From positions 62,001 to 126,000 of the forward strand of contig JAFXCP010000005.1 of NCBI GenBank assembly GCA_017521405.1: 64,000 nucleotides of DNA. Direction: 5' to 3'. Source of the stretch: Akkermansia sp. GTDB taxonomy: Bacteria > Verrucomicrobiota > Verrucomicrobiia > Verrucomicrobiales > Akkermansiaceae. A program made the translations under genes and the position numbers. This document shows positions 16,695-25,799 of this stretch, in pieces (position 1 is the stretch's first letter; every line of letters starts with the position of its first letter). A model generated the notes under the pieces. That model made no database searches and was not told the origin of the DNA. It saw only the letters and a list, made by a program, of their open reading frames with translations.

Positions 16695-17431
16695 GAAGAA
16701 ATTGCATTCTGCTGCGGTGCCGGCGGCAAGGAATCATTCAGTGGGAAACCATAAACCCGCACCTTTCCTTTGGGTGTAAGGAAGTAGTGCCACCATTCCT
16801 TGCTGTAATTTCGCAATCCGGCCTTAGCCATGGTATCACGCAGTAGACGGCGGTTTTTTTGTTGGCTGGGTGAAATTCCCATGTAATCCGTGGCAGAGGA
16901 TGGATCCAGGAGGTCGTGGCGCCCGCCCATGTCCACCTCTTTTCCTGTGTCGAGGTGGTAAAGTGTAATATCTACGGCAATACCCCATGTATGCTCGGAA
17001 GTGAGTCCAATGTAGCGATGCTCATAAATCCCTTTTTTAGTGATGTTGGGGTAGAAGGTCTCCTTGGTACTCACATCATCCGTTTGGGACCACGCATAAA
17101 AATCCTGTAAGGCTCCGGCCGGGCGGTAGGCATCCCAAACGATGATACCGTACCCCATAGGGCGGAGGAGGTTTGCAGCTTGGGCAAGTGCTTGTGCCGC
17201 ATCTTTTCGCAAAATGGCTCGTTTCCCCCGTGTGTAGCCATCAATAGGTCTGCCTACGAAATTATCAGAGCCACAGTATTTCAAATCAATGCGAACATTC
17301 GATGGGACCACTTCATCCACATAGCAAAATTGCTGCGGCATGCAGGCGGCTTCATCGCGTGGAGGTTGGGGCGCGGTTTGGCTACACTGGCATAGAAGGG
17401 AAAGCCATAGGAGAAGAGAAAAATATCGCAT
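16691..17431 (-). CDS. VanX/DdpX-type D-alanyl-D-alanine dipeptidase, exported
   Basis: A 246-residue M15-family metallopeptidase. The zinc site is seen in SEHTWGIAVDIT (SxHxxGxAxD) and EWWHYF, and the substrate-side segments NFVGRPIDGYTRG and VWDAYRPAGA are typical of VanX/DdpX. The N-terminus MRYFSLLLWLSLLCQC is a signal sequence; the two cysteines could be a degenerate lipobox, so it is probably periplasmic or lipid-anchored. In Gram-negative bacteria such enzymes recycle D-Ala-D-Ala from peptidoglycan; no vanH or vanA homologue lies nearby, so glycopeptide resistance is not suggested. It is divergent from an MFS transporter and upstream of kdsB. Confidence 0.88.
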   Translation of the reverse strand: MRYFSLLLWLSLLCQCSQTAPQPPRDEAACMPQQFCYVDEVVPSNVRIDLKYCGSDNFVGRPIDGYTRGKRAILRKDAAQALAQAANLLRPMGYGIIVWDAYRPAGALQDFYAWSQTDDVSTKETFYPNITKKGIYEHRYIGLTSEHTWGIAVDITLYHLDTGKEVDMGGRHDLLDPSSATDYMGISPSQQKNRRLLRDTMAKAGLRNYSKEWWHYFLTPKGKVRVYGFPLNDSLPPAPQQNAISS

Positions 17432-17440
17432 GCGAGTGGT

Positions 17441-17469
17441 ACTATATCAGATTAGATTCTATTTGGCAA
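17441..17469 (-). promoter_or_regulatory. Promoter of the dipeptidase gene
   Basis: A -35 TTGCCA (17464-17469, minus strand), a 17-base spacer and a -10 TATAGT (17441-17446). The -10 ends 9 bases before the ATG at 17431. It is back-to-back with the MFS promoter. Confidence 0.65.
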
Positions 17470-17485
17470 TTCTTCAGCCTGCATC

Positions 17486-17514
17486 TTGACTAATTCCCCC
17501 CATGGGAGTATAAA
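17486..17514 (+). promoter_or_regulatory. Promoter of the MFS transporter gene
   Basis: A -35 TTGACT (17486-17491), a 17-base spacer and a -10 TATAAA (17509-17514). The -10 ends 10 bases before the ATG at 17525. The TTG of the -35 is in frame with the gene and could be mistaken for a start codon. Confidence 0.75.
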
Positions 17515-17524
17515 GAACGGCGCC

Positions 17525-18721
17525 ATGGATGCTATCTCGCAGCCGCAGGTTTCCCGCCTTTGGAACGTGACTTATACAAAAGCGTGGTGGGCTAATTTCC
17601 TGCTCTTTTTTTCTTTCATGCTGATGACGCCGCTTTTCCCGGTGTATTTGTGGGATGAGTATGGGGCAGGTAAGGATGTCATAGGCCTGGTAATGGCCGG
17701 ATACAGTGTCATGGCTGTGTTTTCCCGTTTTGTGAGCGGATATTTAGTGGATAGCTTCCCTCGGGTAACGGTGTTGGTATGTAGTTATGTATTATTCAGC
17801 CTGCTTACGGGGGCTTATCTTTTATGTGGTAGTTTGCTGGTATTTGCCATAGTTCGCACTCTGCATGGGGCGCCTTTCGGGGCGGTAACCGTAGCTAATA
17901 GCACGGTGGCCGTGGATGCGCTGCCGTTCAGTCGGCGTGCAGAGGGTATCGGTTATTACGGTTTGAGTAATAATGTAGCCACGGCTATCGCGCCTACTGT
18001 GGGATTGAGTGTGTATGCGTGGTGGGCCGATTGTGAGATTCTTATGTGGGTGTCCTTAGCCTTGGCGGTGGTGGGATGTTTGTTGTGTATTACGATGAAG
18101 TTGCCGCGTCGTCCTCGCCCCTTGCCTCGCAAAGCATTTTCCATCCGCGGCTTGGTTCTTTGGAGCGGCTGGAGCCCCGGGGTCTGTGTGATATGCTTTT
18201 CTTTTGCGTATGGTGTAGTATCTACTTACATTGCCTTGTATGGTAAAGAGGAACTGGGGATAACGAGCGGCACCGGTTTGTTCTTTCTGCTTTTTTCCGT
18301 GGGCTTGATATTGTCTCGTCTCGCGGGAGGTCGGACGTTGAGAAAGGGGAAAATTGTACAGAATGGAACAGTCGGGGTACTCTTAGGCAGTCTTGGATAT
18401 GCCACATTTGCTTTGCTGCATAATGAATGGGGCTTCTATGGCTCTGCCTTAATTATGGGATTAGGTAATGGCCATATGTTTCCGGCTATGCAAAATATCT
18501 TTATGAACATTTGCACCAAGGAGCAAAGAGGAACCGCTAATTCCACCCTTCTTGTGGCCTGGGATGTGGGGGCGGGGACAGGTACCCTGCTAGGCGGCGT
18601 TATAGCAGACGGGATGGGGTTTTCCGTTGCCTTTTATGCGGCTTGCCTTGTGAATGTATTGGGTGCACTGTTCTATCTGCTGCATACAAGGCGAGACTTT
18701 GCCCGCCGAAGGCTTGTTTAG
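17525..18721 (+). CDS. Major facilitator superfamily transporter
   Basis: A 398-residue polytopic protein with about 12 hydrophobic helices. The first cytoplasmic loop carries GYSVMAVFSRFVSGYLVDSF, which is the MFS motif A region (GxxxDRxGRR) in a weak form. Helix 4 has VRTLHGAPFGAV, and the second half has a similar loop, LILSRLAGGRTLRKGK, supporting two six-helix halves. The YfcJ/AraJ-type exporter subgroups look closest, but the substrate is unknown. The start at 17525 is chosen because the promoter overlaps any longer frame. It is divergent from the dipeptidase gene and ends 4 bases into the convergent mutY gene. Confidence 0.85.
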   Translation: MDAISQPQVSRLWNVTYTKAWWANFLLFFSFMLMTPLFPVYLWDEYGAGKDVIGLVMAGYSVMAVFSRFVSGYLVDSFPRVTVLVCSYVLFSLLTGAYLLCGSLLVFAIVRTLHGAPFGAVTVANSTVAVDALPFSRRAEGIGYYGLSNNVATAIAPTVGLSVYAWWADCEILMWVSLALAVVGCLLCITMKLPRRPRPLPRKAFSIRGLVLWSGWSPGVCVICFSFAYGVVSTYIALYGKEELGITSGTGLFFLLFSVGLILSRLAGGRTLRKGKIVQNGTVGVLLGSLGYATFALLHNEWGFYGSALIMGLGNGHMFPAMQNIFMNICTKEQRGTANSTLLVAWDVGAGTGTLLGGVIADGMGFSVAFYAACLVNVLGALFYLLHTRRDFARRRLV

Positions 18722-19707
18722 CGGGGCAGTACCTTGTGCAGGCATTTGCGGTCCGGAGAGGCCAAGGGAAGGCGCTCCAGCTCTTCTAAGGGAATGAACT
18801 CTTCACCGTTTATGGGGGCGGCATCCGTTTCCTGATACAGATACCGTGTTACTTTGTAACGGGTAATGCTGTATTTTTGCTTCATTAAAAGAGAAAGTCC
18901 GGCAGTGTGTGCAGCAGTACGCCGAGGAAGGCGATACATCCCCTCATGTCGTTTGCCTCCTGCTTGCTTTTCCAATAGAATAGATTGCCCGACAATACAA
19001 AGAATGTCATGATGTTCTACGGCGGTTAATTGCATGCGGCGGCTTTTAATCGGCAGCTCCTCCGGTTTAGTCGCTTGGCACCACTCTCTCACCGGGCAAA
19101 GGATACAGCTGGGAATTCCGCCGGAGCAATGGCTTTGCCCCAATTCCATAAGGGCGGAGTTATATGCTCTGGGCTGGCTTTGGTGAAGCATTTTGGCAGC
19201 CATTGCCCAGAGCCATTTTTGCCCGGAGGGCGTGTCTACCGGCTGGGTATAATTAAAGAGGCGGGAAAAGACTCTGGCCACATTCGCATCCACCAACGGA
19301 GCCGGTTCATTGTAGGCAAAACTAAGCACAGCCCCTGTGGTGTAATCCCCCACTCCGGGTAGGGCGCGAATGTCTGTGGCCGTGCGGGGGAATTGACCGC
19401 CGTGGCGTTCCATTATCGTTTTGGCAGCGGCTTGCAGGGCCCGAACACGGCGGTAATATCCCAATCCCTCCCAAGAGCGCAGGGCTTCCTCCTCTGTGGC
19501 TTCAGCCAGTGCCTTGGGTTCCGGGAATTGCGCCATCCATGCTTCGTAACGAGCCAGCACCGTAGGGATGGTGGTTTGCTGGAGCATGATTTCGCTCACA
19601 AGAATCGACCACGGATTTTCAGTGCGTCGCCATGGGTAATCCTTCCCTTGTTCATTAAACCACTGCACAAGGGCATGGGCTACTTGATTGAAAGGGAAGT
19701 TGCTCAC
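18718..19707 (-). CDS. mutY: A/G-specific adenine DNA glycosylase
   Basis: MutY removes adenine mispaired with 8-oxoguanine. The 329-residue protein has WRRTENPWSILVSEIMLQQT with the catalytic glutamate, the helix-hairpin-helix LPGVGDYTTGAVLSF, the catalytic aspartate in VDANVARVFSRL, and the iron-sulfur ligands C-x6-C-x2-C-x5-C (CSGGIPSCILCPVREWC). A C-terminal MutT-like domain that recognises 8-oxoG follows. Its ATG overlaps the sulP stop by 4 bases (ATGA), so it is the last gene of the pilus-GH89-SulP operon and is probably translationally coupled. It converges with the MFS gene. Confidence 0.94.
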   Translation of the reverse strand: MSNFPFNQVAHALVQWFNEQGKDYPWRRTENPWSILVSEIMLQQTTIPTVLARYEAWMAQFPEPKALAEATEEEALRSWEGLGYYRRVRALQAAAKTIMERHGGQFPRTATDIRALPGVGDYTTGAVLSFAYNEPAPLVDANVARVFSRLFNYTQPVDTPSGQKWLWAMAAKMLHQSQPRAYNSALMELGQSHCSGGIPSCILCPVREWCQATKPEELPIKSRRMQLTAVEHHDILCIVGQSILLEKQAGGKRHEGMYRLPRRTAAHTAGLSLLMKQKYSITRYKVTRYLYQETDAAPINGEEFIPLEELERLPLASPDRKCLHKVLPR

Positions 19708-21554
19708 GCTTTTGGGGTTTGCTGTGTCGTGTAAATCGATATATCTGCTCTGTTCGTGCCAAGCAATTGTTGGGCTCTCATCAGCGCACGCCGGGTAGAC
19801 ATATTAGGGTTTTTGTGTTCAATGAGGAAGATATTGCTTTCTCCCTTAGCGCAATCGGCTTGAAGAAACTCAAGAATACCACTTTTTTTGAGGATTCGGA
19901 ATACTTCTCTACTGGCTCCGGAGATGATGAGATGACGCCCCTTTTCCCGAATGAACTTGATGAGTTCCTCCAGCGCGCAGACGGAAGTGGCATCCAGATT
20001 CCGCGCGTTTCGCATACGGAGTACAACTACGGCTAAGGATTCATCCTCCGCAATGCGAGATACTTGTTTGCGGAACAAATCCGCTGCACCAAAGAACAAA
20101 TCACCTTCCACGTGGACAATGGAAATCTGAGGGAGCCGTTTTTCCTTGCTGTCCAATTTCAATAAGGTACCCTCGTTATCAAAGGTGTATTCCACCAACT
20201 CCGGGCGAGCCGCTTTTCTTAAGAAAAGAGAAATGGAGATAATGACACCCACGAATATAGCGATGTGTAAGGGCAATAATAGGGATGCAACAAAGGTGAT
20301 AAGCAGCACAACGGCATCCCCATGAGTGGAGCGGAAACAAATACGGAGCAACTTTCCATCGTACAGAGAAACGGCATTGGCCAGCACCAAAGCGGCCAAA
20401 ACACTGTGCGGTATCTTCGAAATCAACGGAAAATTCGCCAATACAAAGGTGATGCCTAAGCAGATAAGTCCGCATATAATGCCGGAAAATCGTGTGGCTG
20501 CTCCACTGTTAAAGTTCAATGCGGAACGTGTGAGTGAAGCCGAGCAGGGGAGCGATGTCGTAAGAGAAGAGCCTATATTGGCCATGCCTACGGCAAAGGT
20601 GTCTTGGTTTAAATTGAGCGGCTCTCCTGTTTTAGCGGAGATTGTCTTACTCATCACCGTTTGCTCCAATGTGGAGAGAAACGCGATACCTACCACAACC
20701 GGAAACAGCTCTGCAAAATGCCCGGGTAGCTCCCATACTGCGGGGGGCGTGCAGCTCAAATCGCTCATGGTGAAGTCTTTGAGCATGCGAACGTTGGCAA
20801 ATGAGGCACCACTCCACTCTTGGCTCAACATCCAATTGAGCGTACTCATCACAACCAGAATAACAGCAAAGGTGGGTAACCTCTTCAGATATTTCTTGAG
20901 CGGAATAAATAAAGCAAAGGAAAGAACTCCGAGGACGATGGGCTGCCACTGAATCATTTGGAGATTCGACAGGATGGCACTTGTCATCGTAAAGAAAGAA
21001 CTGCCGGCGTTGACGTCGTTGATGCCAAGCACATATCGCAATTGGGAGGCGATGATGAGCGTGGCTGCCCCGGTAATATAGCCTACCAATACACTTCGGC
21101 TGACGAATTGCAACATCTCCGTGGCTTTAACGAAGGCGCCGATGACACAAAGTAATCCGGCTAAAAAGACAATGAGCGGCACAAAAATGTGCGGCTGAGA
21201 TTGAATAGCCGGGGAAGACGCCAGAAAGAAGCTGGCCAGCATGAATGCCGTAGCGTTACTCGGCCCGCTTACCGTAAGACTACAACGGGTAAAGAATGGG
21301 GCAATGAATGTACCCACCGTGGCCGCCATAATGCCATATATGCTGTCCAACCCCGCCATGGCGGCAAATGCCATCCCTTGGGGTAGCCCCACCAAGGCTA
21401 CATCTACTGCGGCTTTAAAATCCCGCCCGGCCTTTTTGGGCGTATAGCAGAGGAAATCATGCCGAGCGGGAAGGGGATCCACCATTCCTTGGGAAATAAA
21501 ATGGCAAATCCCTTTCCAGCCTCTACGCAGCCTGTTGCTCAGCATCGCTTTCAT
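19704..21554 (-). CDS. SulP-family anion transporter with STAS domain
   Basis: A 616-residue inner-membrane transporter. About residues 45-470 form the SulP transport domain with many hydrophobic helices, starting DVALVGLPQGMAFAAMAGLDSIYGI and including VSGPSNATAFML. The C-terminal part (about 480-590) is a STAS domain with SIVHVEGDLFFGAA and VVVLRMRNARNLDATSVCALEEL. The family imports sulfate, bicarbonate or dicarboxylates. The gene lies 13 bases after a GH89 mucin-type glycosidase gene and overlaps mutY. Uptake of sulfate released from sulfated mucin is an attractive but unproven role; a bicarbonate role is equally possible. Confidence 0.9.
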   Translation of the reverse strand: MKAMLSNRLRRGWKGICHFISQGMVDPLPARHDFLCYTPKKAGRDFKAAVDVALVGLPQGMAFAAMAGLDSIYGIMAATVGTFIAPFFTRCSLTVSGPSNATAFMLASFFLASSPAIQSQPHIFVPLIVFLAGLLCVIGAFVKATEMLQFVSRSVLVGYITGAATLIIASQLRYVLGINDVNAGSSFFTMTSAILSNLQMIQWQPIVLGVLSFALFIPLKKYLKRLPTFAVILVVMSTLNWMLSQEWSGASFANVRMLKDFTMSDLSCTPPAVWELPGHFAELFPVVVGIAFLSTLEQTVMSKTISAKTGEPLNLNQDTFAVGMANIGSSLTTSLPCSASLTRSALNFNSGAATRFSGIICGLICLGITFVLANFPLISKIPHSVLAALVLANAVSLYDGKLLRICFRSTHGDAVVLLITFVASLLLPLHIAIFVGVIISISLFLRKAARPELVEYTFDNEGTLLKLDSKEKRLPQISIVHVEGDLFFGAADLFRKQVSRIAEDESLAVVVLRMRNARNLDATSVCALEELIKFIREKGRHLIISGASREVFRILKKSGILEFLQADCAKGESNIFLIEHKNPNMSTRRALMRAQQLLGTNRADISIYTTQQTPKA

Positions 21555-21567
21555 AAGTCACCGTTCT

Positions 21568-23775
21568 CTAGCGGAGCAATTTTTCCGCCAATTTCATGAT
21601 ATCTCCCTTAGCCGTAGTGAGAAGGGGGATATTCGCAGTGGGGAAAGCCTGCTGAATGGCATCCACACTTTCGCTCTTCTCGTAGCTGGCAGAAACCATG
21701 GTGCCGTTGTTATCATTCTTTTCCTCGGCACTGCGTCCGATTTCCCCGGCATCGATACTGCCGCCCAACTCTTTAATGCGGGCATTAAAGTATGCTTTCC
21801 AACGCAGCAGGTAATAATGCTGCATCATTTCGCTGAACTGGCGGTGTGCATAATCATTCAGAGAACTATTGCGCGGAGCCCATGTGCTGATGAGCTGACG
21901 CACGGCGCGTTCCATTTGAGCTTGCGCTTCCTTGTCTTTACCGGCTTTTGCGCGAGCTCCTTCCAGAAAGGCACCTAAAAGGAAATGCTCCGATGTGGCC
22001 AGCACTTCCGCTGTGTCGGTGATGAGTTTGAGGTACTCTGCACATTCCTTTTGGAAAGCATTGAGATTCTTCGCTTCAAAGGCTGCTTTACACTTGGGTA
22101 ACTGTTCTCGTGCCTGATCCGCTAAAATCTGACGGCAAAGATCTGCCATATCGTAGCGGAAGGTTTCTAACCGGGAGAGTTTATGTTTCTTGCCTGCGCT
22201 TAGCATCAGCTTAGCAGCCTGACGCACCTTGTCCGTGCTGTAATAAGGATTCGGATTTGCCCATGTAGATGCCTTGCGGGCATCTAAAGAGGGGCGGGCA
22301 CAAAGAATGCTCTCTAGGCAGCCTTCGCGCAAGCCTTTCGGAGAGTAGACGGATTCTGCCAGCAAGTGGAAAGCGCTCTGAAGTTCTTGGGAATCCACCC
22401 CATAGCGAGCAAGTGTATATTTGCGGATGAATTCCGACCGATCGATGACATCTCGGTTGCTGATACGTTCTGCTAACAAGGCATAGTAGAAGGGATTTGT
22501 TTCCAGCCCTTCCGAAATGAGCCCGATACCACTGGCTCCGCCTGCATTGCCAGCCATTTTTTCCAGCAAACCGGCACCGCCGTACAAACCGTGATTGCCG
22601 CCAAAGTTCAGAAGTTCACACCACACATGCCGGCGTCCTTGGTAGTTGCGGTTAATGTTGTGCCCCTCGCTCATATCTTTATCCAATGCGAGGATAACTG
22701 TGTACTCCGGGTCTGTTCCGGAGAGCAGGACCGGGCTGGGGTTGTACCCCCAAGCCTGCAATAACCATATGGACTTGGGAGATGCCTGATGCATGGCTTT
22801 TTGTACGGCTTGTGCAGCCTCCTTAAGAGGAGTGTTCCCGGCGTGCCCGCCTTCATGGAAAAGGTCTCCACCGTATACTTTGGCTTTTCCACCGTACACA
22901 CGATGCAAATGTTTGTACCACAGGGCTGCCAGTTTCGGAAAATCCGGTGCAGTGGGTTGCAAAACGGCAGGGCGTTTATAGTGGCCACACCACTTTCCTT
23001 GCCCCAGAATAGTGCCGGAAACGGAGGTCTGGTCGAAATCATGTGGCAAAAAGCCCACGTAACCTTGCAACACCGGCTCCATACCAAGTTGGCGCATGCG
23101 CTTAACAATAAACGCACCCAGCTCTGCTTCCTGCTGTATAATATCCGGATGCACAGGGCCACCCTCGCCCTCCAAATTCCCCATGTGCCACCATGCACTG
23201 TATGCAGGGTTTGCTATGTAGGCTTTAATTTTATCCTCCGGGTATCCCAAATCTTTCAGGAAGCGTTGCCAGACGGTTTCCAAGCCGGCAGTGACAAGGA
23301 TATAGCGGTAGCCGTCCAGCGCAAGGCGGTCCAGCTCCTTTGTCCAGCGTTTCTTATCCCAATGTACACCGGTGTAGCTGAGTGTGCAGTAATTATAGGC
23401 ATAGTTAAATGGTAAAGCCGCAGGAACATGTATGGTTTCCTTGGGAATTACCAAGCGGGCAGCACTGTTGTTATTTCCATTCCAGGAAATATGCACCATG
23501 GCTACGTTTCTCAGGTAGTATCCATATGCTCGGAGGCATTCGGACATATCGCTCCCCTGAATAAGGATGCCTTCGCCTTGGGCTTGAATAGTAGGATTAC
23601 TAAGTTTCTTGTGAATGGAGAAATTAACTTTCCCGGCAAACTCCGGGGTTACACGCTTGACGAGGCGTAATGCCGGTTTGATGTTTTCGGAAGGGGCTGC
23701 TGCATACACTGGCGCCACCAATGCCGCAAGGGCACCGGTGGCGGCCAGAAATGCAGGAATGGAGGGATTCTGCAT
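21568..23775 (-). CDS. GH89 alpha-N-acetylglucosaminidase, exported
   Basis: A 735-residue homologue of human NAGLU and clostridial GH89. A signal peptide (MQNPSIPAFLAATGALAALV, then VYAAA) is followed by an N-terminal domain and the catalytic domain with NYCTLSYTGVHWDKKRWTKE, the GLETVWQRF segment, AWWHMGNLEGEGGP, MEPVLQGYVGFLP, VYGGDLFHEGG with a likely catalytic glutamate, WLLQAWGYNPSP and LISEGLETNPFYYALLAE with the second. GH89 enzymes release terminal alpha-GlcNAc from mucin O-glycans. The start at 23775 lies 19 bases after the pseudopilin stop and begins the signal peptide; a longer frame would overlap that gene. It sits inside a pilus/secretion operon and before sulP, which is unusual. 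Confidence 0.92.
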   Translation of the reverse strand: MQNPSIPAFLAATGALAALVAPVYAAAPSENIKPALRLVKRVTPEFAGKVNFSIHKKLSNPTIQAQGEGILIQGSDMSECLRAYGYYLRNVAMVHISWNGNNNSAARLVIPKETIHVPAALPFNYAYNYCTLSYTGVHWDKKRWTKELDRLALDGYRYILVTAGLETVWQRFLKDLGYPEDKIKAYIANPAYSAWWHMGNLEGEGGPVHPDIIQQEAELGAFIVKRMRQLGMEPVLQGYVGFLPHDFDQTSVSGTILGQGKWCGHYKRPAVLQPTAPDFPKLAALWYKHLHRVYGGKAKVYGGDLFHEGGHAGNTPLKEAAQAVQKAMHQASPKSIWLLQAWGYNPSPVLLSGTDPEYTVILALDKDMSEGHNINRNYQGRRHVWCELLNFGGNHGLYGGAGLLEKMAGNAGGASGIGLISEGLETNPFYYALLAERISNRDVIDRSEFIRKYTLARYGVDSQELQSAFHLLAESVYSPKGLREGCLESILCARPSLDARKASTWANPNPYYSTDKVRQAAKLMLSAGKKHKLSRLETFRYDMADLCRQILADQAREQLPKCKAAFEAKNLNAFQKECAEYLKLITDTAEVLATSEHFLLGAFLEGARAKAGKDKEAQAQMERAVRQLISTWAPRNSSLNDYAHRQFSEMMQHYYLLRWKAYFNARIKELGGSIDAGEIGRSAEEKNDNNGTMVSASYEKSESVDAIQQAFPTANIPLLTTAKGDIMKLAEKLLR

Positions 23776-23794
23776 TATGATGTGTAGTTTGGGT

Positions 23795-24427
23795 TTACCA
23801 GTTACGGATGTTCGTAATGTTGTCCTCGTTCTCTCCGTCATTGGTTTTGCCATCGCCTAAACCATCCGGTCCCAGAGAGAATACATCGAAGTCAGGATTC
23901 ATCCCCGGTCCTTCCTTGCCGTTTTCATCCATGGCTTCATAGCCAAGGCGGTAGCGGTAGGGATTTCCCCAGGGGTCGAGGATGAGGAAGAATTTTCCGG
24001 CTTTTCGCTTACCATCGATGTTGGCAGTAATTTTGGCGCGCACTACGGGGATACCTTCTTGCTGCTCGGGCTCTTTCGTGTTTTTAATCACGTTGAGGGA
24101 AGGGCAGTAAGGCATCCGCGCCACACCATTATCTACATCCGGTTCCCCATCGTTGTTATAATCACAGAAGAGCGCACTGTACAGGATATGAGAGCTGTAT
24201 TCATCGCCTCGGGCAAAGGGGAGAATGCCTCCATTATCGGTGCGGTATTCGTTCATGGAAGCCTCCAGCAGTTGCAATTCGCTATTGGCTTGGTTTACCA
24301 TGGATTTGTTCTTCACATAGGCGTTCGCCTCCCACATGCCGGCTGCGAGAAGTGCCAGCACGGACACTGCGATAAGCACCTCCACGAGGGTGAAACCTTT
24401 ACGATATACCTTGGGTTGGAATTTCAT
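23795..24427 (-). CDS. GspG/PilE-like pseudopilin
   Basis: A 210-residue pseudopilin. The prepilin site and helix read GFTLVEVLIAVSVLALLAA with Glu at +5. The globular domain holds NEYRTDNGGILP, DPWGNPYRYR and a C-terminal FDVFSLGPDGLGDG then DNITNIRNW, which is the GspG pattern including its calcium-binding loop. The start at 24427 is preferred because a GGAGG Shine-Dalgarno sequence lies just upstream; the GTG 9 bases earlier overlaps it. It is the fourth gene of the assembly operon, 18 bases after gspF. The calcium loop favours a type II secretion pseudopilin, though Verrucomicrobia use such proteins in pilus systems as well. Confidence 0.88.
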   Translation of the reverse strand: MKFQPKVYRKGFTLVEVLIAVSVLALLAAGMWEANAYVKNKSMVNQANSELQLLEASMNEYRTDNGGILPFARGDEYSSHILYSALFCDYNNDGEPDVDNGVARMPYCPSLNVIKNTKEPEQQEGIPVVRAKITANIDGKRKAGKFFLILDPWGNPYRYRLGYEAMDENGKEGPGMNPDFDVFSLGPDGLGDGKTNDGENEDNITNIRNW

Positions 24428-24445
24428 ACGCTGCACCTCCGCTGT

Positions 24446-25726
24446 TTAGACGTTCTTGATAATTTCCATCATGGGCATGAACATGGCCAACACGATGCTA
24501 CCCACTACCACCGCAAGGAATACAATCATAAGCGGTTCCAACATGGCGGTAAGGGCGGTTACGGAGTTGTCCACTTCTTCATCATACACCTCGGCTACTT
24601 TCATGAGCATGTCCGGGAGCTGACCTGTTTCTTCACCCACGTCCACCATGGAAATCATCATCGGCGGGAATACGGGGCAGGTGCTCATCGGGGAGACGAT
24701 GGACTCACCTTCACGAACGGAGTCGTGAATTTTGGTGACGGCATCGGATACAATAACATTGCCCGCTGTGTCTCGGGTAATCAGCAGAGCTTGAAGAATC
24801 GGCACGCCGGAGGATACAAGTGTGCCAAAGGTGCGGGAGAAACGAGCTACGGCACTCACCTTCGTCAGCTGCCCAATCTTGGGGACCTTAAGAATCATGG
24901 CATCCACGGCTCGGCCACCCTTGGGGGTTTTCTTCCAGAAAGAAATGCCTGTTATAGCAGCACCAATGAGAGCAAGTACCAATACGGCATTCGGCACCAT
25001 CGGGATGAGACTGTCGGCCATGCAGTTATCGGAGAAGTTGAACACGAACTGGGAAAGCCCGGGCAGTTCCATGTTTTGGCCTTCGAACATTTCCTTGAAC
25101 TTAGGCACGATAACGAGCATAAGGAATACCAGAATGCCTACTGCAATGACCAAGATGATGGTGGGATACACCATGGCGGAGACAATTTTACTACGGAGTC
25201 GATTGGCCTTTTCTTCATATTCTGCCAAGCGCTTGAGTACCACTTCCAGTACACCGCCAATCTCACCGGCTTTCACCATGTTCACAAAGAGTTTGTTGAA
25301 CATTTTCGGGTATGCAGAGAGTGCTTCGGAGAAGGTGGAGCCGCCTTGCACGGATTCTCCCAACGCCACAATTGTGGCACGCAGGTTGGGATTGGGTTCC
25401 TGCTTGCTAAGTACGTTGAGACTCTGAAGAAGAGGGAGCCCCGCGTCAATCAGCGTGGCAAGCTGGCGGGTAAACACCATCATCTCCTTCTGCTTTACAG
25501 CACCACCGGCTTTACCCTTGCTTTCTTTCTTCTTGCTGCCTTTGCCTTCTTTTTTGGATTTCTGCTTGGTGGCTGCGGGGGCAGCTTTATCGCTTTCGAC
25601 ACATTCGCGCACCAAAAGTCCTTGGGCACGCACCATTTCCATGGCTGCAATTTTGTTATCTGCCGTCACGAAGCCGGTCTTTTCAGCACCATTCTGATCC
25701 AGTGCAGTGTATTTAAAGTTTGGCAT
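24446..25726 (-). CDS. GspF/PilC inner-membrane platform protein
   Basis: A 426-residue polytopic platform protein of type II secretion or type IV pili. The N-terminus PNFKYTALDQNGAEKTG is the typical PilC/GspF opening. Two GspF domains follow, the first with FTRQLATLIDAGLPLLQSL and AGEIGG, the second with FSRTFGTLVSSGVPILQAL and VGEETGQLP. Three long hydrophobic segments are visible. A lysine-rich insert (KSKKEGKGSKKKESKGK) near residues 55-75 separates the N-terminal part from the first domain. It lies 73 bases after the first ATPase gene, so it is co-transcribed with two ATPases and a pseudopilin. Confidence 0.92.
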   Translation of the reverse strand: MPNFKYTALDQNGAEKTGFVTADNKIAAMEMVRAQGLLVRECVESDKAAPAATKQKSKKEGKGSKKKESKGKAGGAVKQKEMMVFTRQLATLIDAGLPLLQSLNVLSKQEPNPNLRATIVALGESVQGGSTFSEALSAYPKMFNKLFVNMVKAGEIGGVLEVVLKRLAEYEEKANRLRSKIVSAMVYPTIILVIAVGILVFLMLVIVPKFKEMFEGQNMELPGLSQFVFNFSDNCMADSLIPMVPNAVLVLALIGAAITGISFWKKTPKGGRAVDAMILKVPKIGQLTKVSAVARFSRTFGTLVSSGVPILQALLITRDTAGNVIVSDAVTKIHDSVREGESIVSPMSTCPVFPPMMISMVDVGEETGQLPDMLMKVAEVYDEEVDNSVTALTAMLEPLMIVFLAVVVGSIVLAMFMPMMEIIKNV

Positions 25727-25799
25727 GGTTTGATTGTAAGTTGAGGAAAATTGTGGTTATGTTTAGAAAATACCAGATGTGTGGGATGCCGTCAAGTTA

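Noticed and set aside
16691..17431. VanX-like gene as a sign of glycopeptide resistance
   Set aside because: No vanH, vanA or regulator genes are nearby. Similar dipeptidases are common in Gram-negatives for peptidoglycan recycling.
24059..25744. A 561-codon plus-strand frame opposite the GspF/pseudopilin genes, and a similar 464-codon frame opposite the ATPases (26574-27968)
   Set aside because: They are rich in His and Gly, have low complexity and no family motif, and lie antisense to well-defined assembly genes.
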